Shown in pieces: positions 11,564 through 22,245 of a stretch of 64,000 bases of DNA. The notes below the pieces were generated by a model. It did no database searches. It was not told the DNA's origin and saw only the letters and a program-made list of their open reading frames with translations. The stretch comes from Serendipita indica DSM 11827 (taxonomy: Eukaryota; Basidiomycota; Agaricomycetes; Sebacinales; Serendipitaceae), in assembly GCA_910890315.1 (NCBI GenBank), contig CAJVGD010000001.1, forward strand, positions 1,984,001-2,048,000, given 5' to 3'. Positions within the stretch are counted from its first letter, which is position 1. Each line of letters starts with the position of its first letter. The position numbers and the translations under genes are program-made.

Positions 11564-13335
11564 ATGCCGCCGATTACACATCCTACGCAGGAAAGATATG
11601 ATTATGTGGTAGTTGGAGGAGGAAGCGGAGCGTCTGGAACTGCCGTACGGCTTCTTTTTCACGTTCGTGTCCTGTGTTTGACACGTTACAGCGTCGCGCT
11701 GCCATCTATGGCAAAAAAGTTGCCGTGGTCGAAGCGACTGGTGTTCTCGGAGGATGCTGCGTCAAAGTTGGTGCGTCAATCTAATAATAACCCCTCCCCT
11801 GCATGTCTCACTGTTATGCAGGATGTATTCCCAAAAAGGTGTGCTTCTCCACACACTGACCGTTTGTCCGGTTTTCCTCAAACCGTCGCTAGATCATGTG
11901 GTACGCCGCCGACATGGCGGACAAGCTCCGACTTGCAACAGCCTACAACTATTCACCCGTTCAACCCTCATTTGACTGGCAAACGTTTAAACCACGCCGC
12001 GATGCTTACGTCAAACGACTGACCGAAGCCTACGCTCGCAACTTTGGTAAAGACGGCGTCGAGTATCACGACGGCTGGGGACGCTTGCTCGACAAGAATA
12101 CAGTCGAGGTCACCCGCCACGACGGCTCGACGTATACCCTCAGCGCGGATTACATTACCATTGCAACAGGTAGTCGTCCGGCTGTTCCTAAGGACGAGGA
12201 GATTCCCGGTGCACACCTCGGTATCACGAGCGATGGCTTTTTCGATCTCGAGACGCAGCCAAAGAAGATTGTCATCGTTGGTGCGGGTTACATTGCGCTT
12301 GAGCTCGCAGGCGTGCTCAATGCTCTCGGCACCGAGACGCACTTGGCGATCCGATACGAGACGGTGCTGAGGACGTTTGACCCGATGATTCAGACTACGA
12401 TCACGGATTGGACCGAGCACACTGGTGTCAAGATTCACAAGAACACCAAGGTTGTCAAAGTCGAGGGTACCAAGCAAGGTGAACCCGTGACGGTGCATTT
12501 TAATACTGGAGAAAAGATTGAGAATGCCGATTATATCCTCTGGGCTGTCGGTCGTGAGCCCGTCACCGAGGACTGTGGGCTCGACAAGGTAAACATCAAG
12601 ACGGATGCAAAGGGCAACATCCTCGTCGACGAATGGCAGGCGACCAACGTCCCCAACATCTTCTCGATTGGAGACTGTCAGGGCAAGGCTCTCCTCACTC
12701 CAGTCGCCATTGCCGCTGGTCGCAGGATCTCGAACCGCTTGTTTGGTCCGGAAAAGTTCAAGGAGGACAAGCTTTCTTATGAGAATATCCCTACAGTTGT
12801 CTTTTCGTAAGCAACGTTCTCTCCTCGCTCCATATCTCATGAGCTGATATCTGCTAGCCACCCGCCGATTGGCACTGTCGGGTTGACCGAGCCAGAAGCG
12901 CGCAAGAAGTTTGGTGATGAAAACGTAAAGATATGTCAGTACACTTGTTCAGAACTACGTCGTTCCTTTCTGATCGCCCCCATAGACAATACAAGGTTCA
13001 AATCCATGTTCTTTGATTTCGCAGACGAAGATCACCGTGAACCAACCGTCTACAAACTCATCGTCACTGGAGAAGAAGAGAAGGTTGTCGGGTTGCATAT
13101 GGTTGGCGCCGGGAGTGATGAGGCACTTCAAGGCTTTAGCGTTGCCGTCAAGATGGGAGGTGAGCATGCAATCCATGTGCCCATAGGCGCCATTTCTCAC
13201 TGGAAATTTAGCTACGAAGAAGCAATTTGATGATACCGTCGCCATCCATCCCACTTCTGCAGAAGGTTCGTTTTCACAACAGCCAGATTACCCTTTGAGC
13301 TGACGAGTGAAACAGAAGTCGTCACTTTGCGATAG
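11564..13335 (+). CDS. GLR1: Glutathione reductase (NADPH, FAD)
   Basis: Reduces glutathione disulfide with NADPH and keeps the cytosolic thiol pool reduced. From the ATG, YDYVVVGGGSGASGTA is the FAD dinucleotide fold. After an intron comes the redox-active disulfide GGCCVKVGCIPKK, here with Lys where Asn is common. IVIVGAGYIALELAGVL is the NADPH-binding fold near 12270, and NIFSIGDCQGKALLTPVAI is the second FAD motif near 12655. Past 12808 the exons are short: HPPIGTVGLTEPEA, then FADEDHREPTVYKLIVTG, then KKQFDDTVAIHPTSAEE with the catalytic His-Pro, and finally VVTLR before TAG at 13333-13335. There are six or seven introns and a length of about 470 residues, as in the family. The retained HPTSAEE end and C-x4-C disulfide separate it from lipoamide dehydrogenase. 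Confidence 0.95.
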
Positions 13336-13426
13336 ATATGGATTGTTCTTCTGTGAACATTAGAGCACCGCTTGTGAAATACAAAACTTGACAAGATACA
13401 AGAAAATGTAAATGACGCGCTTGAGG

Positions 13427-16241
13427 TCACACTCCACCGCCGATGGGCGTCTGGTACCATCCTGCAGCAAGGCAGAGGTTACGCGGTGTAAAATTGACGT
13501 CGATGATTGGTGTGCGTTTTGTTGGGAACGTCTCCATAAGATCCCGGCTGTTCCCACAAAATTAGCGTCTCATCCCAACACAGTTATAGAAAACGTACGT
13601 GACGAAGTTATCTTCTTCTTCCCTCTCCGCAGGTGCATCAGCCGCCGTCGCACCCGACGCCATCTTCTTCGCAAACCCATACGCATCCGTATTCACATTA
13701 TCGTCGCCACCAGTCTTGGACATCAACCCGCCAGCCGACTTGACATCCCAACAGCGCACCGTCCAATCCGCGCCACCGCTCACGAGAACCGACGTCTCCT
13801 GCGAAAATGCCAGCGAGTAAATCGTCGCGGTATGCCCAGTCATCTTCTTCACGCGCTTGCCTGTCCCGAGATCCCACAAATTAATCGCCAGATCCTCGCC
13901 TGCACTCGCGAGGTATTTTCCATCGGGACTCGTTGCAAGCGCGGTCACAGGTCCTTGATGACCTAAAAATACGCGCACACAGTTTCCAGTTTGGACGTCC
14001 CAAAGTCGACATGTCGTATCGGACGAGCCTGTGGCGAGGTAGAGCGAGTTGGGGTGGAATTTTATGCACTGCGCAATGTCAATGTTTGAAATGGGTCACG
14101 TCCAAACACGTACGTCTACGTCACTGAGATGGCCAGCAAATATTCGAAGTGAGAGAATACGATCCGTCGTCCAAAGTCGTGCAGTGTGATCCCGACTTCC
14201 CGTAGCAAAATAAATCCCTCGTGGACTCCATTCAACATCCCAAACTGGCTTGGTGTGACCACGATAGGCAACCACATTCGTCATTGTATCGAGCGACCAT
14301 AGCCTCGCCGTGTTGTCTCCCGAGGAGGACAACAAGAAGCGAGGGGCGACCACCGCTCCCCCAGACGGATCAAAACTCAGGCCGTACACTGGACCCGAGT
14401 GGCCGATGAGCTTTCGAGTCACAGTCCCGCGGTGCTCTCTAATATCCCGCACTGTCAAAGGTTTAATAATAGCCTGGTGTGCAATGAAGACCTTACATTC
14501 TTTGACTTCCGAAACGTCAAAGTCTGATCGAAGAGCCTTCAATCTCTCTCCCTTTGTGCTCCATAGTCTGATGTAACTCTCGGAGAAGCCTGCTGCGAGA
14601 AGACTGGAGTCTAGCGAGAACGCCGAACTCGATACCCTAGAGATCATAAGCGCTTTCCACATTCTAAATCCAGATGACTCACCCTTCTGGTGCTTCTCGG
14701 AAAGTATAGCAGCAAATGCTCGGGAGCGCCTTTTGTCGTGCCGTCACCTGACGTTGATCGAACCCGTTCATGGAAAACTCTTTCCGTTCCATAGCACTAA
14801 ACGTTGACGCGTCCAATTTTATCCGTCTGCGAATGTCTCGAACGCGCTCTACCTCCCTTTTGATATCGATTGTACGGAAATTAGGTGGCATGGGTGGCAA
14901 CTCGGCCGCAGTTGGGACAGGATGCCCATTGCTAGGAGGTTGAATGAGCGAACGAGGGTCTGGTGGTGGTAGATGGGCCGCAGTAGTGTTTGCTACTTGC
15001 ACGGCGTGCATGTGGTCCTCTTGGAGGACCTTTTCAACTTCTTCCTTTAGGGCACCTTCAGGGCCAGGAAGTCCCAATTTCAAGACTCCAGTGGCAGCAT
15101 TGAATTGATCTACTGCAGTCCCGTTGGCCATGGTGGCGTCTGCTTCTGCATCGGCTGGTAGTGGAGGGACAAGGCTGGACATGAGACCCGTTGACTCCTC
15201 CCAGACGTTTGGAGAGATCGTTAGAGAATGAGAAGAGGTGACTGTCATACTATTAGAGCGTTTAGCCTTTACATAAAGTCGACTCACCATGAAACACAAG
15301 ATGGTTGTTAATCACCCGAAGGATCTGGTCACGACCCTTCTTCGCGCGAGCAGCTGTCATAATTCCCATACCAGCTCCCATTTCTTCACCACCAGTGCCA
15401 TCCGTCAACCAGCCTAGCAGTAGGTCTTTGCCAGATTGTGACATTCGGCAGACGTACTGCTCATCACGGAACCGCTTCGCCAATTCACTTTGTTCGACGT
15501 GAATTGGACTTGTGATTGCAGCAAGTTTCTCGAGGGTTACCCGGTGTGTCATAGAAAAGTGCTGGTAAAAGCGCCGTAGAAATAGTCGCGCTGTACAAGT
15601 TGCATTGAGACAGTTGTTCAAGTCAAGGAAAGTACAAACCTCCTTCCAGATATCCGCCTTGAACGAGGTCCAGATAAAAATGAACAAAGATGGGAAATAG
15701 CAATGGTCGGAACTCTGGCTGTGGCGAGGGTCCATAATGTGAGCAAACTGTGTAAATACGATCACAAACTGACCTTATACATGTCCAGAGAGCCTTCTAC
15801 CCAAGCTTGGAGGTCTCGAAAAGCTTCTTGTCGGTTGAGAGGGTCATCCAAGAGCAGCTGACTCGAAGCGCCGTCTTGGACTGCTGTCAGGTTTGAAGGT
15901 TGTGGTGTGACCGCTTTTCCAGTGACATCTCCACTAAGTACTCCGGCCAGTCGGGTCACGACGCCTGGCTTGTCGTATGGATTATCCCCACGGACGCGTG
16001 GAATGTGTCTCTCCACCAGTTCTTCTTGAGTAATTGCTGGCTGTGCTTGGACTCCCGAAACTAAACCACCAGACCGAGCCTGGATTGTAGCCGCAATGTC
16101 AGTGTAGCCTTGAAGTTGCAAGACCGCTGCTGTCAGCTGGTCAAGTTGACGACCAGAGAGCTGTGTAAGTGCCATTCCATTGACTTCAAACGGCTTGTCG
16201 CCCTCATTTCGCGGTGAGTCGCCGCCGGGCGAGGCAGACAT
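13427..16241 (-). CDS. TAF5: TFIID (and SAGA) subunit TAF5
   Basis: A core scaffold of the TFIID general transcription factor, probably shared with SAGA. The first ATG (16241) gives MSASPGGDSP, followed by a LisH motif (LTQLSGRQLDQLTAAVLQLQ). The NTD2 domain is EFRPLLFPIFVHFYLDLVQG near 15700, read in a frame that shifts across introns at both ends, and then SMTHRVTLEKLAAI. Six WD40 repeats follow from about 14660 to 13600, each ending in R-L-W or similar (NTARLWSLD, HTARLWTTD, DTTCRLWDVQTG, INLWDLGTG, VRCWDVKS). The last exon reads METFPTKRTPIIDVNFTPRN and ends GGGV before TGA at 13427. That exon lies after an intron near 13558-13608, so a model ending at 13562 would lose the family's conserved C-terminus. 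The gene is divergent from the next one, with 47 bp between start codons. Confidence 0.93.
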
Positions 16242-16288
16242 GGTCGAGAACAGGTCCAAGTTGTTGAACGCGTCTTTTGGAGCCGACC
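16242..16288. promoter_or_regulatory. 47-bp divergent start-to-start region (TAF5/MSM1)
   Basis: Only 47 bp separate the ATGs of TAF5 (-) and mitochondrial MetRS (+). Transcription must start inside the opposite gene or within this gap, so the two genes probably share a bidirectional promoter with overlapping 5' ends. No core element is recognisable. Confidence 0.6.
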
Positions 16289-18356
16289 ATGACTAGCAAG
16301 TGGTGTCCAAGGCGGGTTCAATTGCTAAAATCGAGTTTTTGTCGTTCATACGCATCTTCACAAACAATCAAGACATCCATCTCGGCCACCCTCACACAAA
16401 AACCGTACTATGTGACCTCGCCCATATTCTACGTCAATGCTGGTCTGTCAATCGTTTCATAGGTAGAATAATGCCTTATTCCATTACAGCTCCGCATATT
16501 GGGCATCTCTATAGCACAGTAATAGCGGATATTCTCGCACGTTGGCAGCAGATCCGAAATCCCACGCGACCCGCTCTATACACAACTGGAACCGATGAAC
16601 ACGGTCTAAAGATTCAACAAGCCGCGAAAGCTCGTGGACAATCTCCCCGAGAGTTGTGTGATTCGACTAGTCAGTTCTTTCGAGTGGGTCCCTATTAGAC
16701 ATAATTTGAGCAATGACCCTGATATTTGGAGATTGAATAGGATCTAGCAGCACAGAGTGGGATAGTGTCAACGTCGTTTATCCGCACAACCGAGCAAAGC
16801 CACCGGCTTGCGGTAGAGAGTATCTGGGTCAGTTCAGAGAAACATTCTCAGTCTTACCATGCTGAAGATGTGTAGAATGAGCTTGTGCAGCGTGGTTATA
16901 TCTACAAAGGTGTCCACTCTGGATGGTATGCCGTCTCGGACGAGGCATTCTACACCTCCAAGCAAGTTGAAGAGGTAGTCGATCCACACAATGGTGAAAA
17001 GTATCATGTATGGGCACACTTACTTACATGTGAATTGGCTGATGTTTCAAACAGAGGTCTAAAGAAACAGGGAAGCAAGTCGTTTGGACAGATGAAGAAA
17101 ACTACAAATTTCGGCTGTCCCAATTCCGTCTGCCACTGAAAGAATGGATTGAACGAGCGTCTCGTAGGTCATCTATAGCCACATTAACAGTACCTGACTC
17201 TCCTAACAGCGGTCTACCCTCGACAGCGGCAGAACGAGCTGCTTGAATACCTTTCAGACGATTCATCACTACAAGATTTATCGGTGTCACGTCCCAAGGC
17301 TCGCGTGGATTGGGGACTGTCAGTGCCAGACGACCCTGCGCATACTATTTATGTTTGGTTGGACGCTCTCACCTCCTACATGACAGCAGTAGGTTGCCCT
17401 TGGTCAGACACCCAAACTATGAGATCATCTGGATGGCCGGCAGACGTACATGTCGTCGGCAAGGACATTCTGCGGTGTGATCACTCTTTTTATTGAAGAT
17501 GTTTCTAATGAAGATGAGCAGATTCCATGCCGTCTACTTTCCCGCGTTTCTCATGGCTCTAGACATACCTCTACCCCGACAAATACTCTGCCATGCGCAC
17601 TGGACAATGAACAAGCAAAAAATGGCAAAATCTGTTGGAAATGTCGTGGATCCTTTCAAGATCCTGGAAACCTATGGCCAAGATAGTGTGCGATGGTACC
17701 TCGCACGAGTTGGAGGAAATTTTGTCGACGATGTTGGTGAGTGCCGGCGATATTCGAGGAAATTCGTTTGATACTTTCAAGATTGGTCCCTGGACCAACT
17801 CAAGATCATTCACGACCGCGACCTGAGAGGTCTTGGGAATTTATACAAGAGACTGCATGCCGCTCCAATGTGTGAAGGCCGACAGGTTGCGCTCCCCTCC
17901 ACCTCATCAAACGATCCACTAGAGAAGGAGCTTGCTTCATCCCTTATGACCATCACTGGGGAAGTAACAGAGGCAATGAATTCGCTGGCTGTAGCTCGAG
18001 CCATCGATGCAATCATGGTGCCAATCGAAATTGTGAGTTCATCGACAAGCTAGATTAATACTAAGATTAATATTCTATAGACAAATCGGTACCTTGCACA
18101 CAAGTCTCCGTGGAATGAAACGGACCCAGATGTTCGAGCTGCCGCTGTCAGCCTCTCTCGCGAAGCATTGCGAATATGCGGCATCCTACTCCAACCGTTT
18201 CTGCCAAACAAGGCGCCGCTACTGCTCGATTGGTTGGGCGTCCCAGCTGGAAAGCGTAGTCTGATTTGGGCCGTGTTCGGAGCCTCTCAACGAACAGCCG
18301 GAAATGAAGCCACACCGAACCAAAAGTTATTTGACGCCATAAAAGGTAAACTTTAA
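16289..18356 (+). CDS. MSM1: Methionyl-tRNA synthetase, mitochondrial type
   Basis: Charges mitochondrial tRNA-Met. The N-terminus MTSKWCPRRVQLLKSSFCRS is basic and Ser/Arg-rich, which fits a matrix presequence. KPYYVTSPIFYVNA joins across an intron to APHIGHLYSTVIADILARWQ, the class I HIGH motif. YTTGTDEHGLKIQQAAKA follows, and VDWGLSVPDDPAHTIYVWLD lies near 17310. The second signature reads KQKMAKSVGN near 17617, a KMxKS variant with Ala for the usual middle Ser. The anticodon-binding helical domain ends with ILLQPFLPNKAPLLLDWLGV. It lacks the zinc-linked cysteine knot and C-terminal extension of cytosolic enzymes, as expected for the mitochondrial form. At least eight short introns are present. 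Confidence 0.93.
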
Positions 18357-18676
18357 CTTATATTGACTTATTCCCTCTCGTGTCCTGTGCATCGGAATAA
18401 TAACACCGCTCGACCTCACCTGTGACGCACTATGCGCATGAAACGTGATCCTCACCGGCATTTTACTGGCAGACGCGTGCATGTTTATTGGAAAAGACTT
18501 TCAGCTGATGTCCATGAAATGCATCCCCAATGTATGGTCCTCAGCTTAGACCTCCACTCGACCAAGCAATCGTAAGACTTTGGACAAAGACCAGTTCAGA
18601 GAGCCGCAAACGCTCGTGAGAGCAGCTCTACACTCGATATATAACCATTTGATACGACAATCCAAGAGCCTACCTA
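18357..18676. other. Intergenic, MSM1 to membrane protein
   Basis: 320 bp between co-directional genes. No repeat or structural RNA is seen; it presumably holds the MSM1 3'UTR and the next promoter. Confidence 0.4.
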
Positions 18677-20387
18677 ATGCGTTTGCAAAGTGTCAAGTGG
18701 TTGACGTTTGGCGTGCTCGCATTCACTTTACTGGTGGACGCTTTTTCGTTCTCTTACTCTGCTCCAAAGTCTTGTGATCCATTTGAGGTCCAATGGACTG
18801 GTATGGACCCATTCTTCATCATCCAGCCCTGGCTAACGTAGAATGAACAGGCGGCAGCCCACCGTTCTATGTGACTATGGTTCCCGTACGTCCCTGATCC
18901 AACTCATTTGCATCTCAAGTTCTGGTACAATGCTAATTATCTCTCCTTCTCAGCCGACAGGCACTCCACGAAATCTATCTTTTCCTGACGGCGCGTGGAA
19001 CGGCTCAGAGGGGTCCTATTCGGTCACTCTAAACTTTACAGCTGGACAGAGCTTTGTTCTCACCATGTCCGACTCGACTGGATTCGGCACTGGAGGGAAT
19101 TCTGACCTTCTCCTCGTTGGAGATGGCACCACCGGCACACAGTGCAATACGACGGACCCTAGTGCAGACCTATCGGTTCAATTTGCATCGACACTCCAGC
19201 AGTGCGGCCAATACACATTTAGCGGCTATTCAAATGCCTCTGAGCGTATGTACAACCCTTCTCCGCGGGTCTACAGCTAAATAGGCGGCCAGGTGTCAAA
19301 ATTCAGGGGCTAATTCCTGTTGGTTCGACCTTTGATCTCGTTCCACCCGAAAACTCGTCTTCCTTCAATTGGACGGTCAATATCGCCTCGGGAACGCGCG
19401 TTCTGTTCTTTATCCAGGATGATGATGGCAAACTCAGCAAAACATCTCCTATATTGTGAGTTTTCACACGATTCTCTGAGCGTGCTAACGGTGAGTAGGA
19501 ATGTCGGAGGGAATGGGAATAGTTCGTGCATCGACGACGATTCGCCTCATTCGACGGTCTCTTCCGCCACTCAGGAGCCGACATCACCTACCGCTACCTC
19601 GTCACCGATGCCCACAGGTGGGTCGCCCTCGGACAATAACGGCGCTATCATCGGAGGTGCGGTTGGCGGAGCAGTACTGTTGTGAGTATTCAAGTGGCAT
19701 GCTCGACGAAATCTTAACAGTCTTAGTCTAATCTTAATTGGAATATTGGTATTCTTCCTAATGAGAAGAAGTCGACGCTCCCTCAAGAAATACAACAAGA
19801 GGCGAGCCCGTGATGGACCAGATGGCATGCGTGCAGTTGATCTAGCGCCGTCGACACCGAATCTACATACAGAAAACCATCAATTACCTCCCATGGCGTT
19901 TGAGCCTGAACCCTTCATCTTGCCTCCGCCTGGAAGCAGCAGTGGAGGGCGCAACGATGCGCCACTCTCGCCTACCTCGCACACCAGCACATCCCATCAA
20001 CCAAGTTCGGGGAACCGTACATCCGCGCAACCACCTCCGGGGGCATTTGGGCACATTCGAAGTCCCTCTCAAGGAACCGCACTCACTGCAGCATCGGCCA
20101 AGGCCGCCATGGCTGGTACCAGTACACAAGGTGCCGCTCCACGGCGATTCGTGCTGCATACAGATGCCGGGTCGGTCGATAATCTGAACTCTAGCACGGT
20201 CGAGCTTCCCCCTACGTACAATGCCGCAGCCGGTCAAGTGGCTCCTGCATCCGACGCCCCAAATCTATACCCGGGATCGCAAAATGATACGACGCCGAGT
20301 TCTGGTGTGGGTGGACACTCGCCGTCGGCAGAAAACGAGGCGAATCGGAATACATCCTCTTCTCATCTCACTGCTCCTCACACCTGA
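18677..20387 (+). CDS. Type I membrane protein with extracellular Asn-rich domain
   Basis: I do not recognise a named family, though the layout is common in basidiomycetes. The ATG opens MRLQSVKWLTFGVLAFTLLV, a clear signal peptide. After an exon with KSCDPFEVQWT the chain continues GGSPPFYVTMVP and a beta-rich luminal region with several N-x-S/T sites (LNFTAGQSFVLTMSDSTGFG; SSCIDDDSPHSTVSSATQE). A Ser/Thr/Pro-rich stalk leads to a single membrane span (GAIIGGAVGGAVLL, then LILIGILVFFLMRRSRRSLK across an intron near 19682-19733). The cytosolic tail of about 200 residues is Pro/Ser/Thr-rich and disordered. There are five introns. The arrangement suggests a plasma-membrane or cell-wall sensor-like protein, but no ligand or signalling motif is visible. 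Confidence 0.72.
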
Positions 20388-20568
20388 TGATTCGCTGGCG
20401 ATTATGATCTATTCATTATTCATATGTGCTTTGATTGCTGATATTCACGCCCTCTTTCCACGGAGAGTTGCTCCTCGTTCTGTGTGCACTCAGGTGGTGG
20501 ACTCTTGCGAATGTACTGTACCCAACATTGGAAATACATGGTATCCTCGTCAAATAACATTGTATCTC

Positions 20569-21975
20569 CTACTGAAGATCGTCCCAAACCTTGTCAAGCC
20601 CCGGCTTCCTTTCCAATGCGTCCTCATCCAAACTTTTAAAGCTCGCACAGGTATTTAGAGCCTTCTTCACAACTGATTTTGTAGTGCTTGTATCCTTTGC
20701 CCAGGAGACGTCGCGCCCAATGGTGGCGACGTGTGCGCAGAGGTGTCCAATCACAGATTCCCCGTCAAGGAGGGCCTGCTTGACTGTCCTACCACGAGTG
20801 GTTGATGATGTACTATCGGACAAAGAGGAACCATGTGCGGCGAGTGAGGACGTGACGTGGTCTTGGTATCCAGAGAGGAAGCTACGAGCGAGCGCCTCGC
20901 CCGCAGGAGATCCCGCGGTTGTTGAATTGGTATCGGAGGAGCTAAACTTCCAGAGCTGGTACGCTTCCGCTGCGAACTGCGCAATGTCTGTGGATGCCGT
21001 TCCAGTCTTGGCGACTTCCCAATCGACGATGTACAGTGCCTTGAGAGAATGATTCTCGTTTGTCTCGATAAGGACGTTGCCTGTCCTACAACGTTGGTTG
21101 GCAAAATGGCCACTGGGAATGGAATAAAGTGACGCACCAGAGGTCGCCTATATTGAACACTTCATCAATCTCCGTGACTTCTTTCGTCAGTGCTTGCACA
21201 ATCTCATCCCATTTCCCTGGTACGCCAGCTTGTTCCGCAGAGGCTTTGAGACTCCCAATAGTTCGAAGAGCGCAGGCTTCTTTAGCCCAAACATTCTTCT
21301 GGTACATCTCCAGCACAGTTTCCTTGTCCCGAGTAGAATGCAGAATGGGCCAGCTCCACAAATGGAGTCCCGCGAGAAACTCTCCGAGAGCTTTGCCGGC
21401 CTGTTGAGCCAGAGAAACATTGGAAGGACCCGGGTTTGCAATGAAGAAGCTCTTGAGCGTGTGCAGGCGTCCGAAATCGATCATACACTGAATGTGGTTT
21501 CCGGCATCGTACCAAATTTGCTCTGTCACGGAGATACTGGGCTCGTCCGGTTTGGATGTGTTTGGTGACTGATTAAGAAGCGTGCGTGAATGGGGAAGAG
21601 GGAGTGTGGCGACGAGCTTGGGTGCAGCAAGCTCGATATTCTGCGGCAATTGTCATTAAGAGGGGTTTTTGGTGAAATATATAAACACACCACTCGCTCT
21701 AGATCCAAGGTCCATCCATGAAAAGCGGCGGCACGATCCTTCGAATGCTTGATGATGATGCTCTCCAGCCTACGGTCACCGAGAGCACGCGATAAGGCCT
21801 CATCCTGAATAGCTGGGGTACCGAGCGTTGCACGAAAAGTCCAGTTTGCCATGCCACCTGTAACGAGTTCGACATTGGAGGGGTTGAAGGGGGACGATTC
21901 CCTGAGATAGGCATGAATGCCGTCCGGAGTGGACAAATCGTGGCTTGAGGGAGGATTCGACACTGAGATGGTCAT
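20569..21975 (-). CDS. APH/choline-kinase-fold phosphotransferase
   Basis: A small-molecule kinase of the aminoglycoside phosphotransferase fold. The ATG at 21975 opens MTISVSNPPSSHDLSTPDGI. ELVTGGMANWTFRATL is the glycine-rich N-lobe strand and LESIIIKHSKD carries the likely ATP-binding Lys. The middle contains HIQCMIDFGRLHTLKSFFIA. The Brenner motif, usually H-G-D-x4-N, reads FNIGDLWTGNVLI across an intron near 21083-21135: the Asp and Asn are present but Ile replaces His. LYIVDWEVAKTGTASTDIAQ holds the metal-binding Asp. The length of about 430 residues and the domain order fit fungal APH-like proteins related to 5-methylthioribose kinase. The substrate is unknown. It converges on the membrane-protein gene with 181 bp between stops. 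Confidence 0.8.
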
Positions 21976-22245
21976 TCTTTTGAAGGTAGTAAGGGCTTGG
22001 TGTCCTGTATTTTGGACGTCTCGTCTCGCTCTTATGATCCGTTGGGAGAGTCAGATCTTGGGCGCTGTTCGGATGCGACGGGACCGACGAAAGCGTTGGA
22101 TGCCAAGGGATCTGTACAGCGTTGGGAGTGTTGACTAAGCATCAGTGGGGGTTCATCATCAAGCACAGCTGGGTCAACAGATAGAAGTGGGTCCAAAACT
22201 TTGTCTATCTGGCGTATTGTCAAGTACATCTCACCTAGTCTGCGG

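Noticed and set aside
11968-12861. 297-codon minus-strand frame across glutathione reductase
   Set aside because: Antisense shadow of a strongly supported gene, with no motif of its own.
22032-22229. Possible extra 3' exon of REV1
   Set aside because: Would need an intron of about 31 bp; the current end already gives a complete Rev1 C-terminal domain.
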